Origin: Sporosarcina sp. Marseille-Q4943
Lineage (GTDB): Bacteria; Bacillota; Bacilli; Bacillales_A; Planococcaceae
Reading direction: 5' to 3'
Length of the DNA stretch: 64,000 nucleotides
Assembly (NCBI RefSeq): GCF_943736995.1
Contig: NZ_OX031157.1
Location: forward strand, 1,936,001 to 2,000,000
Shown here: piece by piece, positions 20,559 through 28,332 of the stretch
How the letters are laid out: each line of letters opens with the position of its first letter
How positions within the stretch are numbered: the first letter of the stretch is position 1
The notes under the pieces: generated by a model
The model's database searches: none
Told to the model about the DNA's origin: nothing
The model's input: the letters and a program-made list of their open reading frames with translations, nothing else
Position numbers and translations under genes: made by a program

Positions 20559-20571
20559 AATATTCGGATTT
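20559..20571 (-). promoter_or_regulatory. PurBox-like operator before purR
   Basis: On the minus strand AAATCCGAATATT matches 12 of 13 positions of the PurBox consensus (AWWWCCGAACWWT). A weaker inverted half (10 of 13) lies at 20527-20539, spaced 19 nt rather than the usual 16-17. This suggests PurR autoregulation. Confidence 0.45.
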
Positions 20572-20585
20572 AGGGGTTGTTAACG

Positions 20586-21419
20586 ATGAAGTGGAAAAGG
20601 AGCGGAAGACTCGTCGATATGACGCGTCACCTATTGGAAAATCCTCATACACTCATACCGCTCACTTTCTTTTCCGAGCGCTATCATGCGGCGAAGTCAT
20701 CCATTAGCGAAGACTTGGCAATTATTAAGGAGACGTTCGAAGAGAATGGGACAGGTAAGCTGATGACTGTTTCGGGTGCTGCCGGCGGTGTGAAATATAT
20801 TCCGCAAGTCTCCGAAACGGAAGTCCGTGAAGTGATGGCCCACATTAAAGAAAGTCTTGGGCGGTCGGACCGTCTACTGCCGGGCGGTTATTTATATATG
20901 ACAGACTTCTTAGGCGATCCAAAAGTTATGGACCGCATCGGAAAAGTGTTTGCATCTGCCTTCGGCGACACGGAGATTGACGTAATCATGACAGTCGCTA
21001 CAAAAGGCATTTCAATTGCCCATGCGATTGCACGCCACTTGAATGTCCCTGTCGTCATCGTCCGGAGGGATAGCAAGGTGACGGAAGGATCGACCGTCAG
21101 CATCAATTACGTGTCTGGTTCCACTCGTCGTATCCAGACGATGGTATTGTCGAAAAGAAGTATGAAGAGCGGTAAACGAGTATTGATCACCGATGACTTC
21201 ATGAAAGCGGGCGGGACGATGGCAGGCATGAAGAATCTACTAGAGGAATTCGACTGCGAGCTTGCGGGAATCGCTGTCCTAGTAGAGGCGGAACATACCG
21301 AGGAAGTACTCGTAGAAGATTATCTATCTCTGGTCAAGCTCCGCGCAGTGAATGAGAAGGACCGCACAATCGAACTGGAAGAAGGAAATTATTTCATGAA
21401 GGGTGGAAAAACGAAATGA
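20586..21419 (+). CDS. purR: Purine repressor PurR
   Basis: This is the Bacillales-type purine repressor: an N-terminal winged helix (about 1-75) fused to a phosphoribosyltransferase-like domain that senses PRPP. Visible are [36 protein letters not shown] and the PRPP-loop region [13 protein letters not shown], plus [21 protein letters not shown] (read as separate blocks). ATG 20586 is preferred over the in-frame TTG at 20577 because AGGGG fits it better. Its stop overlaps ridA by ATGA. PurR plus RidA (YabJ) is the conserved pair. Confidence 0.96.
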   Translation: MKWKRSGRLVDMTRHLLENPHTLIPLTFFSERYHAAKSSISEDLAIIKETFEENGTGKLMTVSGAAGGVKYIPQVSETEVREVMAHIKESLGRSDRLLPGGYLYMTDFLGDPKVMDRIGKVFASAFGDTEIDVIMTVATKGISIAHAIARHLNVPVVIVRRDSKVTEGSTVSINYVSGSTRRIQTMVLSKRSMKSGKRVLITDDFMKAGGTMAGMKNLLEEFDCELAGIAVLVEAEHTEEVLVEDYLSLVKLRAVNEKDRTIELEEGNYFMKGGKTK

Positions 21420-21793
21420 ACTATGTAGCTACAGAAAACGCGCCGAAAGCAATCGGACCATACGCACAAGCAGTGAAAGTGAATGGATTAATATACACAT
21501 CCGGACAACTTCCGATGACACCGGACGGACTACTCGTCGAAGGAACAATCGAAGAGCAGACGAACCAAGTTTTCGCTAACTTGAAGGCCGTATTGGAAGA
21601 GGCAGGCTCTTCCCTTGACCAAGTCGTCAAGGCGACAGTGTTCATCAAGGACATGAACCAATTTGCAGCTTTAAACGACGTATATGCACAACATTTCGGA
21701 TCACATACTCCTGCCCGTTCGACAGTGGAAGTGGCAAGGCTACCGAAAGACGCTTCAGTTGAAATCGAAGTCATCGCTCTTGCAGGCGAATAA
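21416..21793 (+). CDS. ridA: RidA/YabJ enamine-imine deaminase
   Basis: This trimeric cytoplasmic enzyme hydrolyses reactive enamine/imine intermediates released by PLP enzymes. The 125-aa product carries [18 protein letters not shown], the conserved Arg in [12 protein letters not shown], and a C-terminal EIEVIAL. In B. subtilis YabJ is encoded directly after purR and was linked to purine regulation. The ATG overlaps the purR stop by 4 nt. A hairpin terminator follows. Confidence 0.96.
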   Translation: MNYVATENAPKAIGPYAQAVKVNGLIYTSGQLPMTPDGLLVEGTIEEQTNQVFANLKAVLEEAGSSLDQVVKATVFIKDMNQFAALNDVYAQHFGSHTPARSTVEVARLPKDASVEIEVIALAGE

Positions 21794-21802
21794 TTAATAT
21801 GT

Positions 21803-21839
21803 GGCGGCACGCTCGGAATATGAGCATGCCGCCATTTTT
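21803..21839 (+). terminator. Terminator after ridA
   Basis: GGCGGCACGCTC pairs with GAGCATGCCGCC (12 bp, one G-U/A-C variation), followed by ATTTTTA. Confidence 0.83.
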
Positions 21840-21891
21840 ATTGCTTAAAAGACCACGAAAAAAGTTTTTTAGAAAAAGTTTGAAAAAATAA

Positions 21892-21918
21892 AAGGGAATT
21901 GCTGACTTTTGTAGAATC
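21892..21918 (+). promoter_or_regulatory. Candidate sigma-H promoter of spoVG
   Basis: AAGGGAATT (21892-21900) and GTAGAATC (21911-21918) resemble the sigma-H elements (AGGAWWT and RNNGAAT) at normal spacing, with an A/T-rich region just upstream as at B. subtilis spoVG. Confidence 0.6.
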
Positions 21919-22001
21919 TAATCTTTGAGCATTGTAAAACAAAAGCGTAGGGCGCATCGAAGCCCGAAGCTAAACGAAACAACAAAGGGAGTGGGGAAGT
22001 A

Positions 22002-22286
22002 ATGGAAGTTACTGATGTCAGACTGAGGAAAGTTGAGACGGACGGCCGAATGAGGGCGATCGCATCGATTACCTTGGACGGGGAATTTGTTGTACATGAT
22101 ATCCGTGTCATTGAGGGGAATGACGGATTGTTTGTCGCAATGCCAAGCAAACGCACGCCGGAAGGGGAATTCCGCGACGTGGCGCATCCCATCAATACTA
22201 CGGCAAGGATGAAAGTCCAAGATGCCGTCCTAACCGCGTATCATATGGTCGAGGAAAAAGGTATTTTGGAAGAAGCCGGGGCGTAA
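22002..22286 (+). CDS. spoVG: SpoVG regulator
   Basis: This is a small nucleic-acid-binding regulator of 94 aa involved in asymmetric division and sporulation. The conserved blocks are [40 protein letters not shown] (two adjoining motifs) and [22 protein letters not shown] site precedes ATG 22002. In B. subtilis spoVG is sigma-H dependent and AbrB-repressed; abrB is in this window. It is normally followed by glmU; here an insertion sequence and a repeat array intervene. Confidence 0.96.
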   Translation: MEVTDVRLRKVETDGRMRAIASITLDGEFVVHDIRVIEGNDGLFVAMPSKRTPEGEFRDVAHPINTTARMKVQDAVLTAYHMVEEKGILEEAGA

Positions 22287-22315
22287 GTGAATGGATTTAG
22301 AATAAGCAACCAAGA

Positions 22316-22356
22316 GGCTGTACAGAAGTCATCTGACTATCTGTAACAGTCTTTTT
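22316..22356 (+). terminator. Terminator after spoVG
   Basis: GGCTGTACAG pairs with CTGTAACAGTC (one bulge, one G-U), then TTTTTG. Confidence 0.7.
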
Positions 22357-22384
22357 GTTTTGTACTCATTTAAGGATTAAAGAG

Positions 22385-22430
22385 AAAGCCGCGAGCGTCC
22401 AAAGCGAGGGGTCCCGCGCCCAAAGCGAGG
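22385..22430 (+). repeat. Left part of 21-bp-step array B (CAAAGCGAG family)
   Basis: About two units with the core CCAAAGCGAGG-GGTCCCGCGCC end right at the left terminus of the insertion sequence. The same unit resumes after its right terminus (23932). Confidence 0.8.
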
Positions 22431-22434
22431 TTAA

Positions 22435-23927
22435 GTCCATATAATTGTGTAAATAGGAAAAGGCCTTTTCCATCCCTGTGATAAAATGTTTTCAACCACG
22501 ATAAACATTTGGAGGAATGGAAAATGGCCCAACTTAATTTTAACCTAGATATGGATATTTTAAAAGACTCTGTGATGAATTCAAACATTGAAGCTGTTGT
22601 TAAATCGACAATTGTCTTAGTGTTGAATGAATATATGGAAATGGAACGGGACGAGTACTTGAAGGCTGCCTCCTATGAACGTTCTGTCGAACGTATTGAC
22701 TATCGGAACGGCTACTATGAACGAGATCTAACCATGAGTATCGGAAAAATTACATTGAAGGTACCTCGCACCCGTCAAGGCGATTTTGCGCCTTCAGTCT
22801 TTGAAAGATATGCAAGATGTGACCAGGCTCTTGTCCTTTCCATGCTTGAGATGGTTGTAAATGGCGTATCGACAAGAAAAGTCACTAATATCGTGGAACA
22901 GCTCTGCGGAAAGAGTGTATCCAAATCCTTCGTCTCTTCTCTGACAGTTAAGCTGGACCCTATCGTCAACGAATGGGCGAATCGGCCACTAAACACAAAA
23001 TACTTCCCCTACTTATTTGTGGACGCCATGTACATTAAAGTCAGGGAGCACAACCGTGTCGTCTCCAAGGCTGCATACCTCGCCCTCGGGATTGACAAAG
23101 AGGGACGGCGGGAAATTCTTGGCTTGAAAGTGGATCACAATGAAAGCTTTAAAAGTTGGTCTGCCTTTTTCCAACACCTTATCTCAAGAGGGTTACAATC
23201 GCCGAAACTAGTCGTCTCAGATGCACATGAAGGCCTCAAAAAGGCGATTCAACAAGACTTTGTGGGCACCTCCTGGAAACGATGCAATGTCCACTTTAAA
23301 CGCAACATCGTTGAAGCCATGCCAAAGAAAGACAGCCAGGAAGCAATCAGCCTCCTGAAAAGCATATTTGCCGCAGAAGAGATGGACACTCTACGAAACC
23401 TAAAAGATCTGTTCTTCGAAAAGTATGAGGAGAATCCCAAGTACCAAAAAGCGTTGACTATACTCGATGAAGGATTCGAGGATTCAATTCAATATATGAA
23501 TTTCCCTATTTCACACCAAAATCAATTCGAAGCACTAATAGCGTGGAAAGGCTGAATGGAGAGATTCGCAGGCGTGAAAGGGTGATCCGAATCTTCCCAA
23601 ACACGCAGTCTGCCTTCACGTTAATCGGCGCTGTCCTTATCAGTTACGTAGAATCAAATAAACACTGGGGAAAAAGATTGTTTCCAACTAATAAGTCGTA
23701 AGACTTAATGTGTCGTCAAGCAACTTGACATGGAGCCTCTGCGGGCATGAGTCCCAAGCCAGGAAATCCAGCTCAAAGGGCTGGCTTTTCCCGCCAAGGC
23801 TATCATGCCCGCTTCTCCAAGTAAAGTTGCGAGTAGCTGAATCCTAGGCCCATTGTTTACTGCCTTATATATTTTTGAAATACTTTGTGGAAACATTGAC
23901 AGGGAATTTACACAAGATATTGGACTT
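22435..23927 (+). mobile_element. IS256-family insertion sequence with imperfect terminal inverted repeats
   Basis: The left end (GTCCATATAATTGTGTAAAT, from 22435) matches the reverse complement of the right end (GTCCAATATCTTGTGTAAAT, ending near 23925-23927), giving ~20-nt inverted repeats with a few mismatches. Between them lies one transposase gene with a frameshift. The 3' part (23740-23815) contains a palindromic stretch with GCGGGCATGA / TCATGCCCGC. No clean target duplication is seen. The element sits inside array B and between spoVG and glmU. Confidence 0.85.
22524..23701 (+). pseudogene. IS256-family transposase, frameshifted
   Basis: ATG 22524 (GGAGGA upstream) opens a Mutator/IS256-type transposase. 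The first DDE Asp is in LFVDAMYIKVRE and the second in VVSDAHEGLKKAI. The frame closes early at 23555 (…FEALIAWKG). The downstream part continues in another frame from about 23525 to TAA at 23699-23701 and encodes IRSTNSVERLNGEIRRRERV, which holds the catalytic Glu and the family C-terminal signature. A single-base deletion near 23523 explains the shift; repaired, the protein would be ~392 aa, the usual length. The encoded protein lacks the catalytic Glu, so it is probably inactive unless rescued by frameshifting. Confidence 0.9.
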
Positions 23928-23931
23928 GACT

Positions 23932-24099
23932 CAAAGCGAGCAGTTCCACGCCCAAAGTGAGGGGTTCCGCGCCCAAAGTAAGCGGTTCTGCGCCCAAAGC
24001 GAGCAGTTCCGCGCTCAAAGCGAGGGGTCCCGCGCCCAAAGTAAGCGGTTCTGCGCCCAAAGCGAGGGGTCCCGCGTCCAAAGCGAGCGGTTCCACGAC
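23932..24099 (+). repeat. 21-bp-step tandem array B, eight units (CAAAGCGAG family)
   Basis: Eight contiguous 21-nt units have the consensus CAAAGCGAG-SRGTYCC-RCGCC, starting exactly after the insertion sequence and ending with CAAAAGAG. Because 21 nt is seven codons, long frames stay open on both strands, but none has a ribosome site. The following 24100-24273 is AT-rich and holds a possible glmU promoter (TTGTCA at 24197, TTATAT at 24221, 18-nt spacer). Confidence 0.92.
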
Positions 24100-24273
24100 C
24101 AAAAGAGAAACTTAAGACAGGTAAGCATTATGAGAAATCCCCATTTTTATCTAGAAAGAAAAAAGAAACGAACAATATTAAAAGAATTATCTGCCGTTGT
24201 CAAGAGGGTATAGTTGAAATTTATATTATTTTCGGCTATAGTCAATAATGAAATTATGGATGGAGGCCAGCAA

Positions 24274-25644
24274 ATGACGAATACATATGCCATCGTCCTA
24301 GCTGCAGGGCAAGGGACGCGGATGAAGTCCGATTTATATAAAGTATTGCATCCTGTCTGTGGAAAACCGATGGTCGAACATGTTGTCGACCATATCCTCG
24401 GAATCGGCGCGGATAAAATCGTAACGATTGTCGGCCACGGAGCAGAAATGGTAGAAGAAACACTCGGTGCCAAAAGCGAATATGCCATTCAGGCAGAACA
24501 GCTCGGCACAGCACATGCAGTTCAGCAGGCAGAGGACCGGCTAGGCGAACTCGAAGGGATTACGCTCGTCGTCTGCGGAGACACACCGCTCATCAAATCG
24601 GAAACGATGCAAGCACTGATTGCGCACCACTCCGACACGAAGGCAAAAGCGACAATCCTGACCGCGCACGCCGATGATCCTACGGGCTACGGACGCATTA
24701 TCCGGGATGAGCAAGGAAACGTCCTTCGCAACGTTGAACATAAGGATGCATCCCCTGAAGAGCGGAAAGTGACCGAAATTAATACAGGAACCTACTGTTT
24801 TGACAACCGCGCACTGTTTGAAGCTCTGAAAAAAGTGAAGAACGATAACGCGCAAGGCGAATATTATCTGCCTGATGTCATTGGTATTCTGAAGGCTGAA
24901 CAGGCGTTGATTTCCGCCTATGTAACCGACGATTTCAGCGAAACGATCGGTATCAACGACCGGGTCATCCTGTCGGAAGCGGAGAAAGTGATGCGCCAAA
25001 GGATTGCAGAATCCCATATGCGCAACGGTGTAACAATCATCGACCCAGACAACACGTACATTAGCGCGGATGTCAAAATCGGTCGGGATGCAGTTCTTCA
25101 ACCAGGCACGATGATCGAAGGACAGACGGTCATCGGGGAAAAATGTATCATTGGACCGAATAGTCATATCGCCAATAGTGAAATTGGCGAGTCTACAACC
25201 ATCCATTCGTCAGTTGTACGGGACAGCGTTATCGGGTCCGGTACGACAGTAGGCCCGTTCGCACATATCCGTCCGGAATCCAAACTCAGCGACAATGTAA
25301 AAATCGGCAATTTCGTCGAAGTTAAAAAGTCAAGTTTAGGAGAAGGAAGCAAGGTTTCCCACCTCAGCTATATCGGTGATGCGGAAGTCGGCACAAATGT
25401 CAACATCGGCTGCGGAACAATCACGGTGAATTACGACGGAAAAAACAAGCACCAGACAACAATCGAAGATGACTCGTTTGTCGGCTGTAATTCCAACTTA
25501 GTTGCACCTGTAAAAATTGGAAAAGGTGCTTATGTAGCGGCTGGATCGACCATTACAAAAGATGTCCCAGAAAGTTCACTTGCAATTGGGCGCGCGCGCC
25601 AGGAGAATAAAGAAGGATACGCAACAAAATTAAATCTTAACTAA
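24274..25644 (+). CDS. glmU: Bifunctional UDP-GlcNAc pyrophosphorylase / GlcN-1-P acetyltransferase
   Basis: This enzyme makes UDP-N-acetylglucosamine for peptidoglycan and teichoic acids. ATG 24274 gives 456 aa, equal to B. subtilis GlmU, with GGAGG 7 nt upstream; longer in-frame starts lack support. The N-terminal uridyltransferase has [11 protein letters not shown] and [10 protein letters not shown]. The C-terminal half (about 252-456) is a left-handed beta-helix with hexapeptide repeats ([18 protein letters not shown]) and the acetyl-CoA site around [17 protein letters not shown]. It is separated from spoVG by the insertion sequence but keeps its link to prs. Confidence 0.98.
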   Translation: MTNTYAIVLAAGQGTRMKSDLYKVLHPVCGKPMVEHVVDHILGIGADKIVTIVGHGAEMVEETLGAKSEYAIQAEQLGTAHAVQQAEDRLGELEGITLVVCGDTPLIKSETMQALIAHHSDTKAKATILTAHADDPTGYGRIIRDEQGNVLRNVEHKDASPEERKVTEINTGTYCFDNRALFEALKKVKNDNAQGEYYLPDVIGILKAEQALISAYVTDDFSETIGINDRVILSEAEKVMRQRIAESHMRNGVTIIDPDNTYISADVKIGRDAVLQPGTMIEGQTVIGEKCIIGPNSHIANSEIGESTTIHSSVVRDSVIGSGTTVGPFAHIRPESKLSDNVKIGNFVEVKKSSLGEGSKVSHLSYIGDAEVGTNVNIGCGTITVNYDGKNKHQTTIEDDSFVGCNSNLVAPVKIGKGAYVAAGSTITKDVPESSLAIGRARQENKEGYATKLNLN

Positions 25645-25658
25645 CCAGGGGGACCATG

Positions 25659-26618
25659 ATGGCTAATCATTATCCTAATGATAAACTGAAGATATTCTCT
25701 TTAAATTCCAATGAAACACTTGCACAAGAAGTAGCGGACGAAATCGGACGCCCACTCGGCAAGTGCTCCGTCAAACGTTTCAGCGACGGAGAAATTCAAA
25801 TCAATATCGAAGAAAGTATCCGAGGTTGCGATGTCTTTGTCATCCAATCAACCTCCTATCCAGTCAATGATAACCTGATGGAGCTCCTTATCATGATTGA
25901 CGCATTGATGCGCGCATCTGCCCGTACAATCAATGTTGTCATGCCTTATTATGGATATGCACGCCAAGACCGCAAAGCACGTTCTCGTGAACCGATCACG
26001 GCGAAGCTTGTAGCGAACTTGCTTGAAAAAGCTGGTGCGGACCGCGTCATCGCCATTGATTTGCATGCACCGCAAATCCAAGGCTTCTTTGACATTCCAA
26101 TCGATCACCTCGTAGCAGAGCCGATTTTAACGGAATACTTCAAAGGAAAAGGCTTGGAAGGCAATGAACTCGTCATCGTATCTCCGGATCATGGCGGTGT
26201 TACACGTGCACGAAAAATGGCGGATCGCATGAAGGCACCAATTGCAATTATTGACAAACGCCGTCCACGTCCAAACGTTGCCGAAGTGATGAGCATCGTA
26301 GGAAACGTTGAAGGGAAAACAGCTATCCTCATCGATGATATCATCGATACTGCCGGAACGATTACAATCGCAGCGAACGCGATCATCGAGAATGGCGCAA
26401 AGGAAGTGTACGCTTGCTGTACGCATCCAGTATTATCCGGCCCTGCAATCGAGCGGATCGACAATTCGCAAATAAAAGAATTGGTCATCACGAATTCAAT
26501 CGAACTGCCGGAAAGCAAAAAGTCACCGAAAATCAAGCAATTATCAATTGCCAAGCTTTTAGGTGAAGCAGTTATCCGTGTATTTGAAGAAAAATCTGTC
26601 AGCACGTTGTTTGAATAA
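25659..26618 (+). CDS. prs: Ribose-phosphate pyrophosphokinase
   Basis: This enzyme makes PRPP from ribose-5-phosphate and ATP for nucleotide, His and Trp synthesis. From ATG 25659 (AGGGGGA upstream; a second ATG lies at 25656) the product is 319 aa. It has [18 protein letters not shown], the catalytic-loop region [24 protein letters not shown], and the PRPP-binding loop [12 protein letters not shown]. It lies 14 nt after glmU, as in B. subtilis. Confidence 0.98.
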   Translation: MANHYPNDKLKIFSLNSNETLAQEVADEIGRPLGKCSVKRFSDGEIQINIEESIRGCDVFVIQSTSYPVNDNLMELLIMIDALMRASARTINVVMPYYGYARQDRKARSREPITAKLVANLLEKAGADRVIAIDLHAPQIQGFFDIPIDHLVAEPILTEYFKGKGLEGNELVIVSPDHGGVTRARKMADRMKAPIAIIDKRRPRPNVAEVMSIVGNVEGKTAILIDDIIDTAGTITIAANAIIENGAKEVYACCTHPVLSGPAIERIDNSQIKELVITNSIELPESKKSPKIKQLSIAKLLGEAVIRVFEEKSVSTLFE

Positions 26619-26630
26619 GCAATCTAGTTA

Positions 26631-26656
26631 GTTTCATGTCGTCTGATTTTGGGTAT
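26631..26656 (+). promoter_or_regulatory. Sigma-B promoter of ctc
   Basis: GTTTCA (26631-26636), a 14-nt spacer and an exact GGGTAT (26651-26656). This is one mismatch from the sigma-B consensus GTTTAA-N12-15-GGGTAT. B. subtilis ctc is a well-known sigma-B gene. Confidence 0.78.
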
Positions 26657-26700
26657 TTCAAGAGATAGAATAACTTTTTTCAGGAAAGGTGACTACGCAA

Positions 26701-27333
26701 ATGAGTACAGCAATTCAGTCGAAAACAAGAGAAACAAAAACGAGATCAGCATTAACAGCACTAAGAAATGATGGGTTCATCCCTTCAGTCGTTTATGGAT
26801 ATAATGTAGAAAACACACCGATTGCCGTAAGAGAAGGCGAACTATTGAAAACATTGCGTGAAGTAGGACGTAATGGTGTCATTCAGCTTGAACTTGACGG
26901 CAAGAAATTGAATGTCGTATTGAACGAATTTCAGGAAGATGCTTTGAGAGGCGAGATTCGCCATGCGGACTTCCTTTCGATTGATATGGCTGAAGAGCTT
27001 GAAGTCGACGTTACAGTGCAACTTGTCGGCGAATCGATCGGCGAGAAGGAAGGCGGCGTCGTACAACAGCCAAACCGCGAAGTGACAATCAAAGTCAAAC
27101 CTTCGGATATTCCGGAGTCGTTTGAAGTCGATATTTCCGAAATGCAAATCGGCGACACGTTGTCAGTCGCAGACGTACGCGGGAAATCCAAATTTGAAAT
27201 TATTACGGATGATGATTACGCACTTGTGACTATCTCCGCTCCACGTTCCGAAGAGGAATTGGAGGAACTTGAAGCTGATACGGGTGCTGCAGATGCAGAA
27301 CCGGAAGTCATCGGTGAAAAAGAGGAAGAATAA
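26701..27333 (+). CDS. ctc: General stress protein Ctc, ribosomal protein bL25 family
   Basis: This is the TL5/CTC form of bL25, 210 aa, which binds 5S rRNA and is made under general stress. The N-terminal L25 domain (about 1-92) has KTRSALTALRNDGFIPSVVYG, and the C-terminal beta domain (about 100-185) has VTVQLVGE and VKPSDIPESFEVDISEM-type sequence. An acidic tail follows. ATG 26701 has AGGAAAGGTG upstream; the in-frame GTG at 26689 lies within that site. A sigma-B-type promoter precedes it and a terminator follows. Confidence 0.95.
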   Translation: MSTAIQSKTRETKTRSALTALRNDGFIPSVVYGYNVENTPIAVREGELLKTLREVGRNGVIQLELDGKKLNVVLNEFQEDALRGEIRHADFLSIDMAEELEVDVTVQLVGESIGEKEGGVVQQPNREVTIKVKPSDIPESFEVDISEMQIGDTLSVADVRGKSKFEIITDDDYALVTISAPRSEEELEELEADTGAADAEPEVIGEKEEE

Positions 27334-27345
27334 GCAACTGTTGGA

Positions 27346-27374
27346 GCGCACGTGTAAAGCGTGCGCCCTTTTTA
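27346..27374 (+). terminator. Terminator after ctc
   Basis: GCGCACG / CGTGCGC stem with a 7-nt loop, followed by CCTTTTT. Confidence 0.82.
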
Positions 27375-27402
27375 TAAAGAAATCAAAAGGAAGATACGCC
27401 TT

Positions 27403-27966
27403 ATGAAAATGATAATCGGCCTCGGAAATCCGGGGAAGCAATACGAGAAGACTCGGCATAACGTCGGATTCCAGGCAATCGATGAATTGGCAGGCCGGCT
27501 GGATGCGCCTGCCATGCAAATGAAATTTAACGGCGCTTATACGATCATCCACCGTCCGGAAGGAAAAGTGATGCTCGTCAAACCTTTAACATACATGAAT
27601 CTGTCCGGCGAATGTGTCGGTCCGCTCATGGACTATTACGATATCGAGCTCGAAGATATTGTCGTCCTCTACGATGATCTGGATCTTGTTCCTGGCAAAT
27701 TACGATTGCGCCAAAAAGGAAGCGCTGGTGGCCATAACGGCATGAAGTCGTTGATTGCCCACCTTGGCTCCGATTCCTTCAACAGAATCCGCATGGGAAT
27801 CGGTCGTCCAACAGGCGGCATGAAAGTATCCGACTATGTACTGGCCCCATTCAGCAAGGAAGAACAGCCGCTTATTGACGAGATGGTAGAAAAAAGCGCT
27901 GCTGCATGTATGGATTGGCTCAAGAGTCCTTTTTTAGAAATAATGAATAACTATAATGGCACTTAA
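27403..27966 (+). CDS. pth: Peptidyl-tRNA hydrolase (SpoVC)
   Basis: This enzyme recycles peptidyl-tRNAs released from stalled ribosomes. ATG 27403 yields 187 aa starting MKMIIGLGNPGKQYEKTRHNVGF (conserved as GLGNPG and the catalytic His in TRHNVGF). Further marks are KPLTYMNLSGECV (Asn), the Asp in LYDDLDLVPGKLRLR and GSAGGHNGMKS. A longer open frame upstream reaches into the ctc terminator and is not used. AAAAGGAAGA serves as the ribosome site. The B. subtilis homologue is spoVC. Confidence 0.97.
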   Translation: MKMIIGLGNPGKQYEKTRHNVGFQAIDELAGRLDAPAMQMKFNGAYTIIHRPEGKVMLVKPLTYMNLSGECVGPLMDYYDIELEDIVVLYDDLDLVPGKLRLRQKGSAGGHNGMKSLIAHLGSDSFNRIRMGIGRPTGGMKVSDYVLAPFSKEEQPLIDEMVEKSAAACMDWLKSPFLEIMNNYNGT

Positions 27967-28013
27967 GGAATAATCATCGGTTCATCCGCCTATACTTTGT
28001 TAAAAAGGGGCCG

Positions 28014-28253
28014 ATGAAACTGAAGAATTTACGTTATTCTTGCAGACATTGCAATACTGAGGTCGGCAGCATTCCGTTCGCATCTGCCGAAGAGGTTATC
28101 CGAGAACTGCAAAAGGCAGAAGAAGGGAATGGCGAGCATTTCCTAGAATATGATGATAATGGTTCAATGACAGTTCGTTGCATTTGTGAGCAATGTGAAC
28201 AGTCGCTGCGAATGAATCCGGATTACTATGCATTACGGAAATGGATACAATAG
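28014..28253 (+). CDS. fin: Fin (YabK), anti-sigma-F factor
   Basis: This is a small zinc-ribbon protein of 79 aa. In B. subtilis, Fin inhibits sigma-F in the forespore and helps the switch to sigma-G. It has two cysteine pairs, YSCRHCNTEVGS near the N-terminus and RCICEQCEQSL, then NPDYYALRKWIQ at the end. AAAAAGGGG precedes ATG 28014. Location between pth and mfd is the conserved one. An inverted repeat (CATCGG at about 27972 with CCGATG at the start codon) could fold over the start. Confidence 0.9.
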   Translation: MKLKNLRYSCRHCNTEVGSIPFASAEEVIRELQKAEEGNGEHFLEYDDNGSMTVRCICEQCEQSLRMNPDYYALRKWIQ

Positions 28254-28262
28254 AATTCTCTG

Positions 28263-28294
28263 CTTTGGCGTATCATGCGCGCAAAGCTTTTTTC
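28263..28294 (+). terminator. Terminator after fin
   Basis: GCTTTG(G)CG pairs with CGC(G)CAAAGC, followed by TTTTTT. Confidence 0.72.
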
Positions 28295-28332
28295 ACTTAA
28301 TTTTATCTACTGCAAAGCGAGGCAAATAATCA

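Noticed and set aside
23875..24213. 112-aa reading frame with AQSERFR-type heptad repeats across array B
   Set aside because: The frame is open only because 21 nt equals seven codons; the opposite strand is also open through the array. No ribosome site, no sensible termini. Treated as a DNA repeat, not a protein.
24541..25206. 221-aa open frame on the minus strand inside glmU
   Set aside because: It lies entirely opposite a well-conserved gene and has no recognisable protein features or ribosome site.
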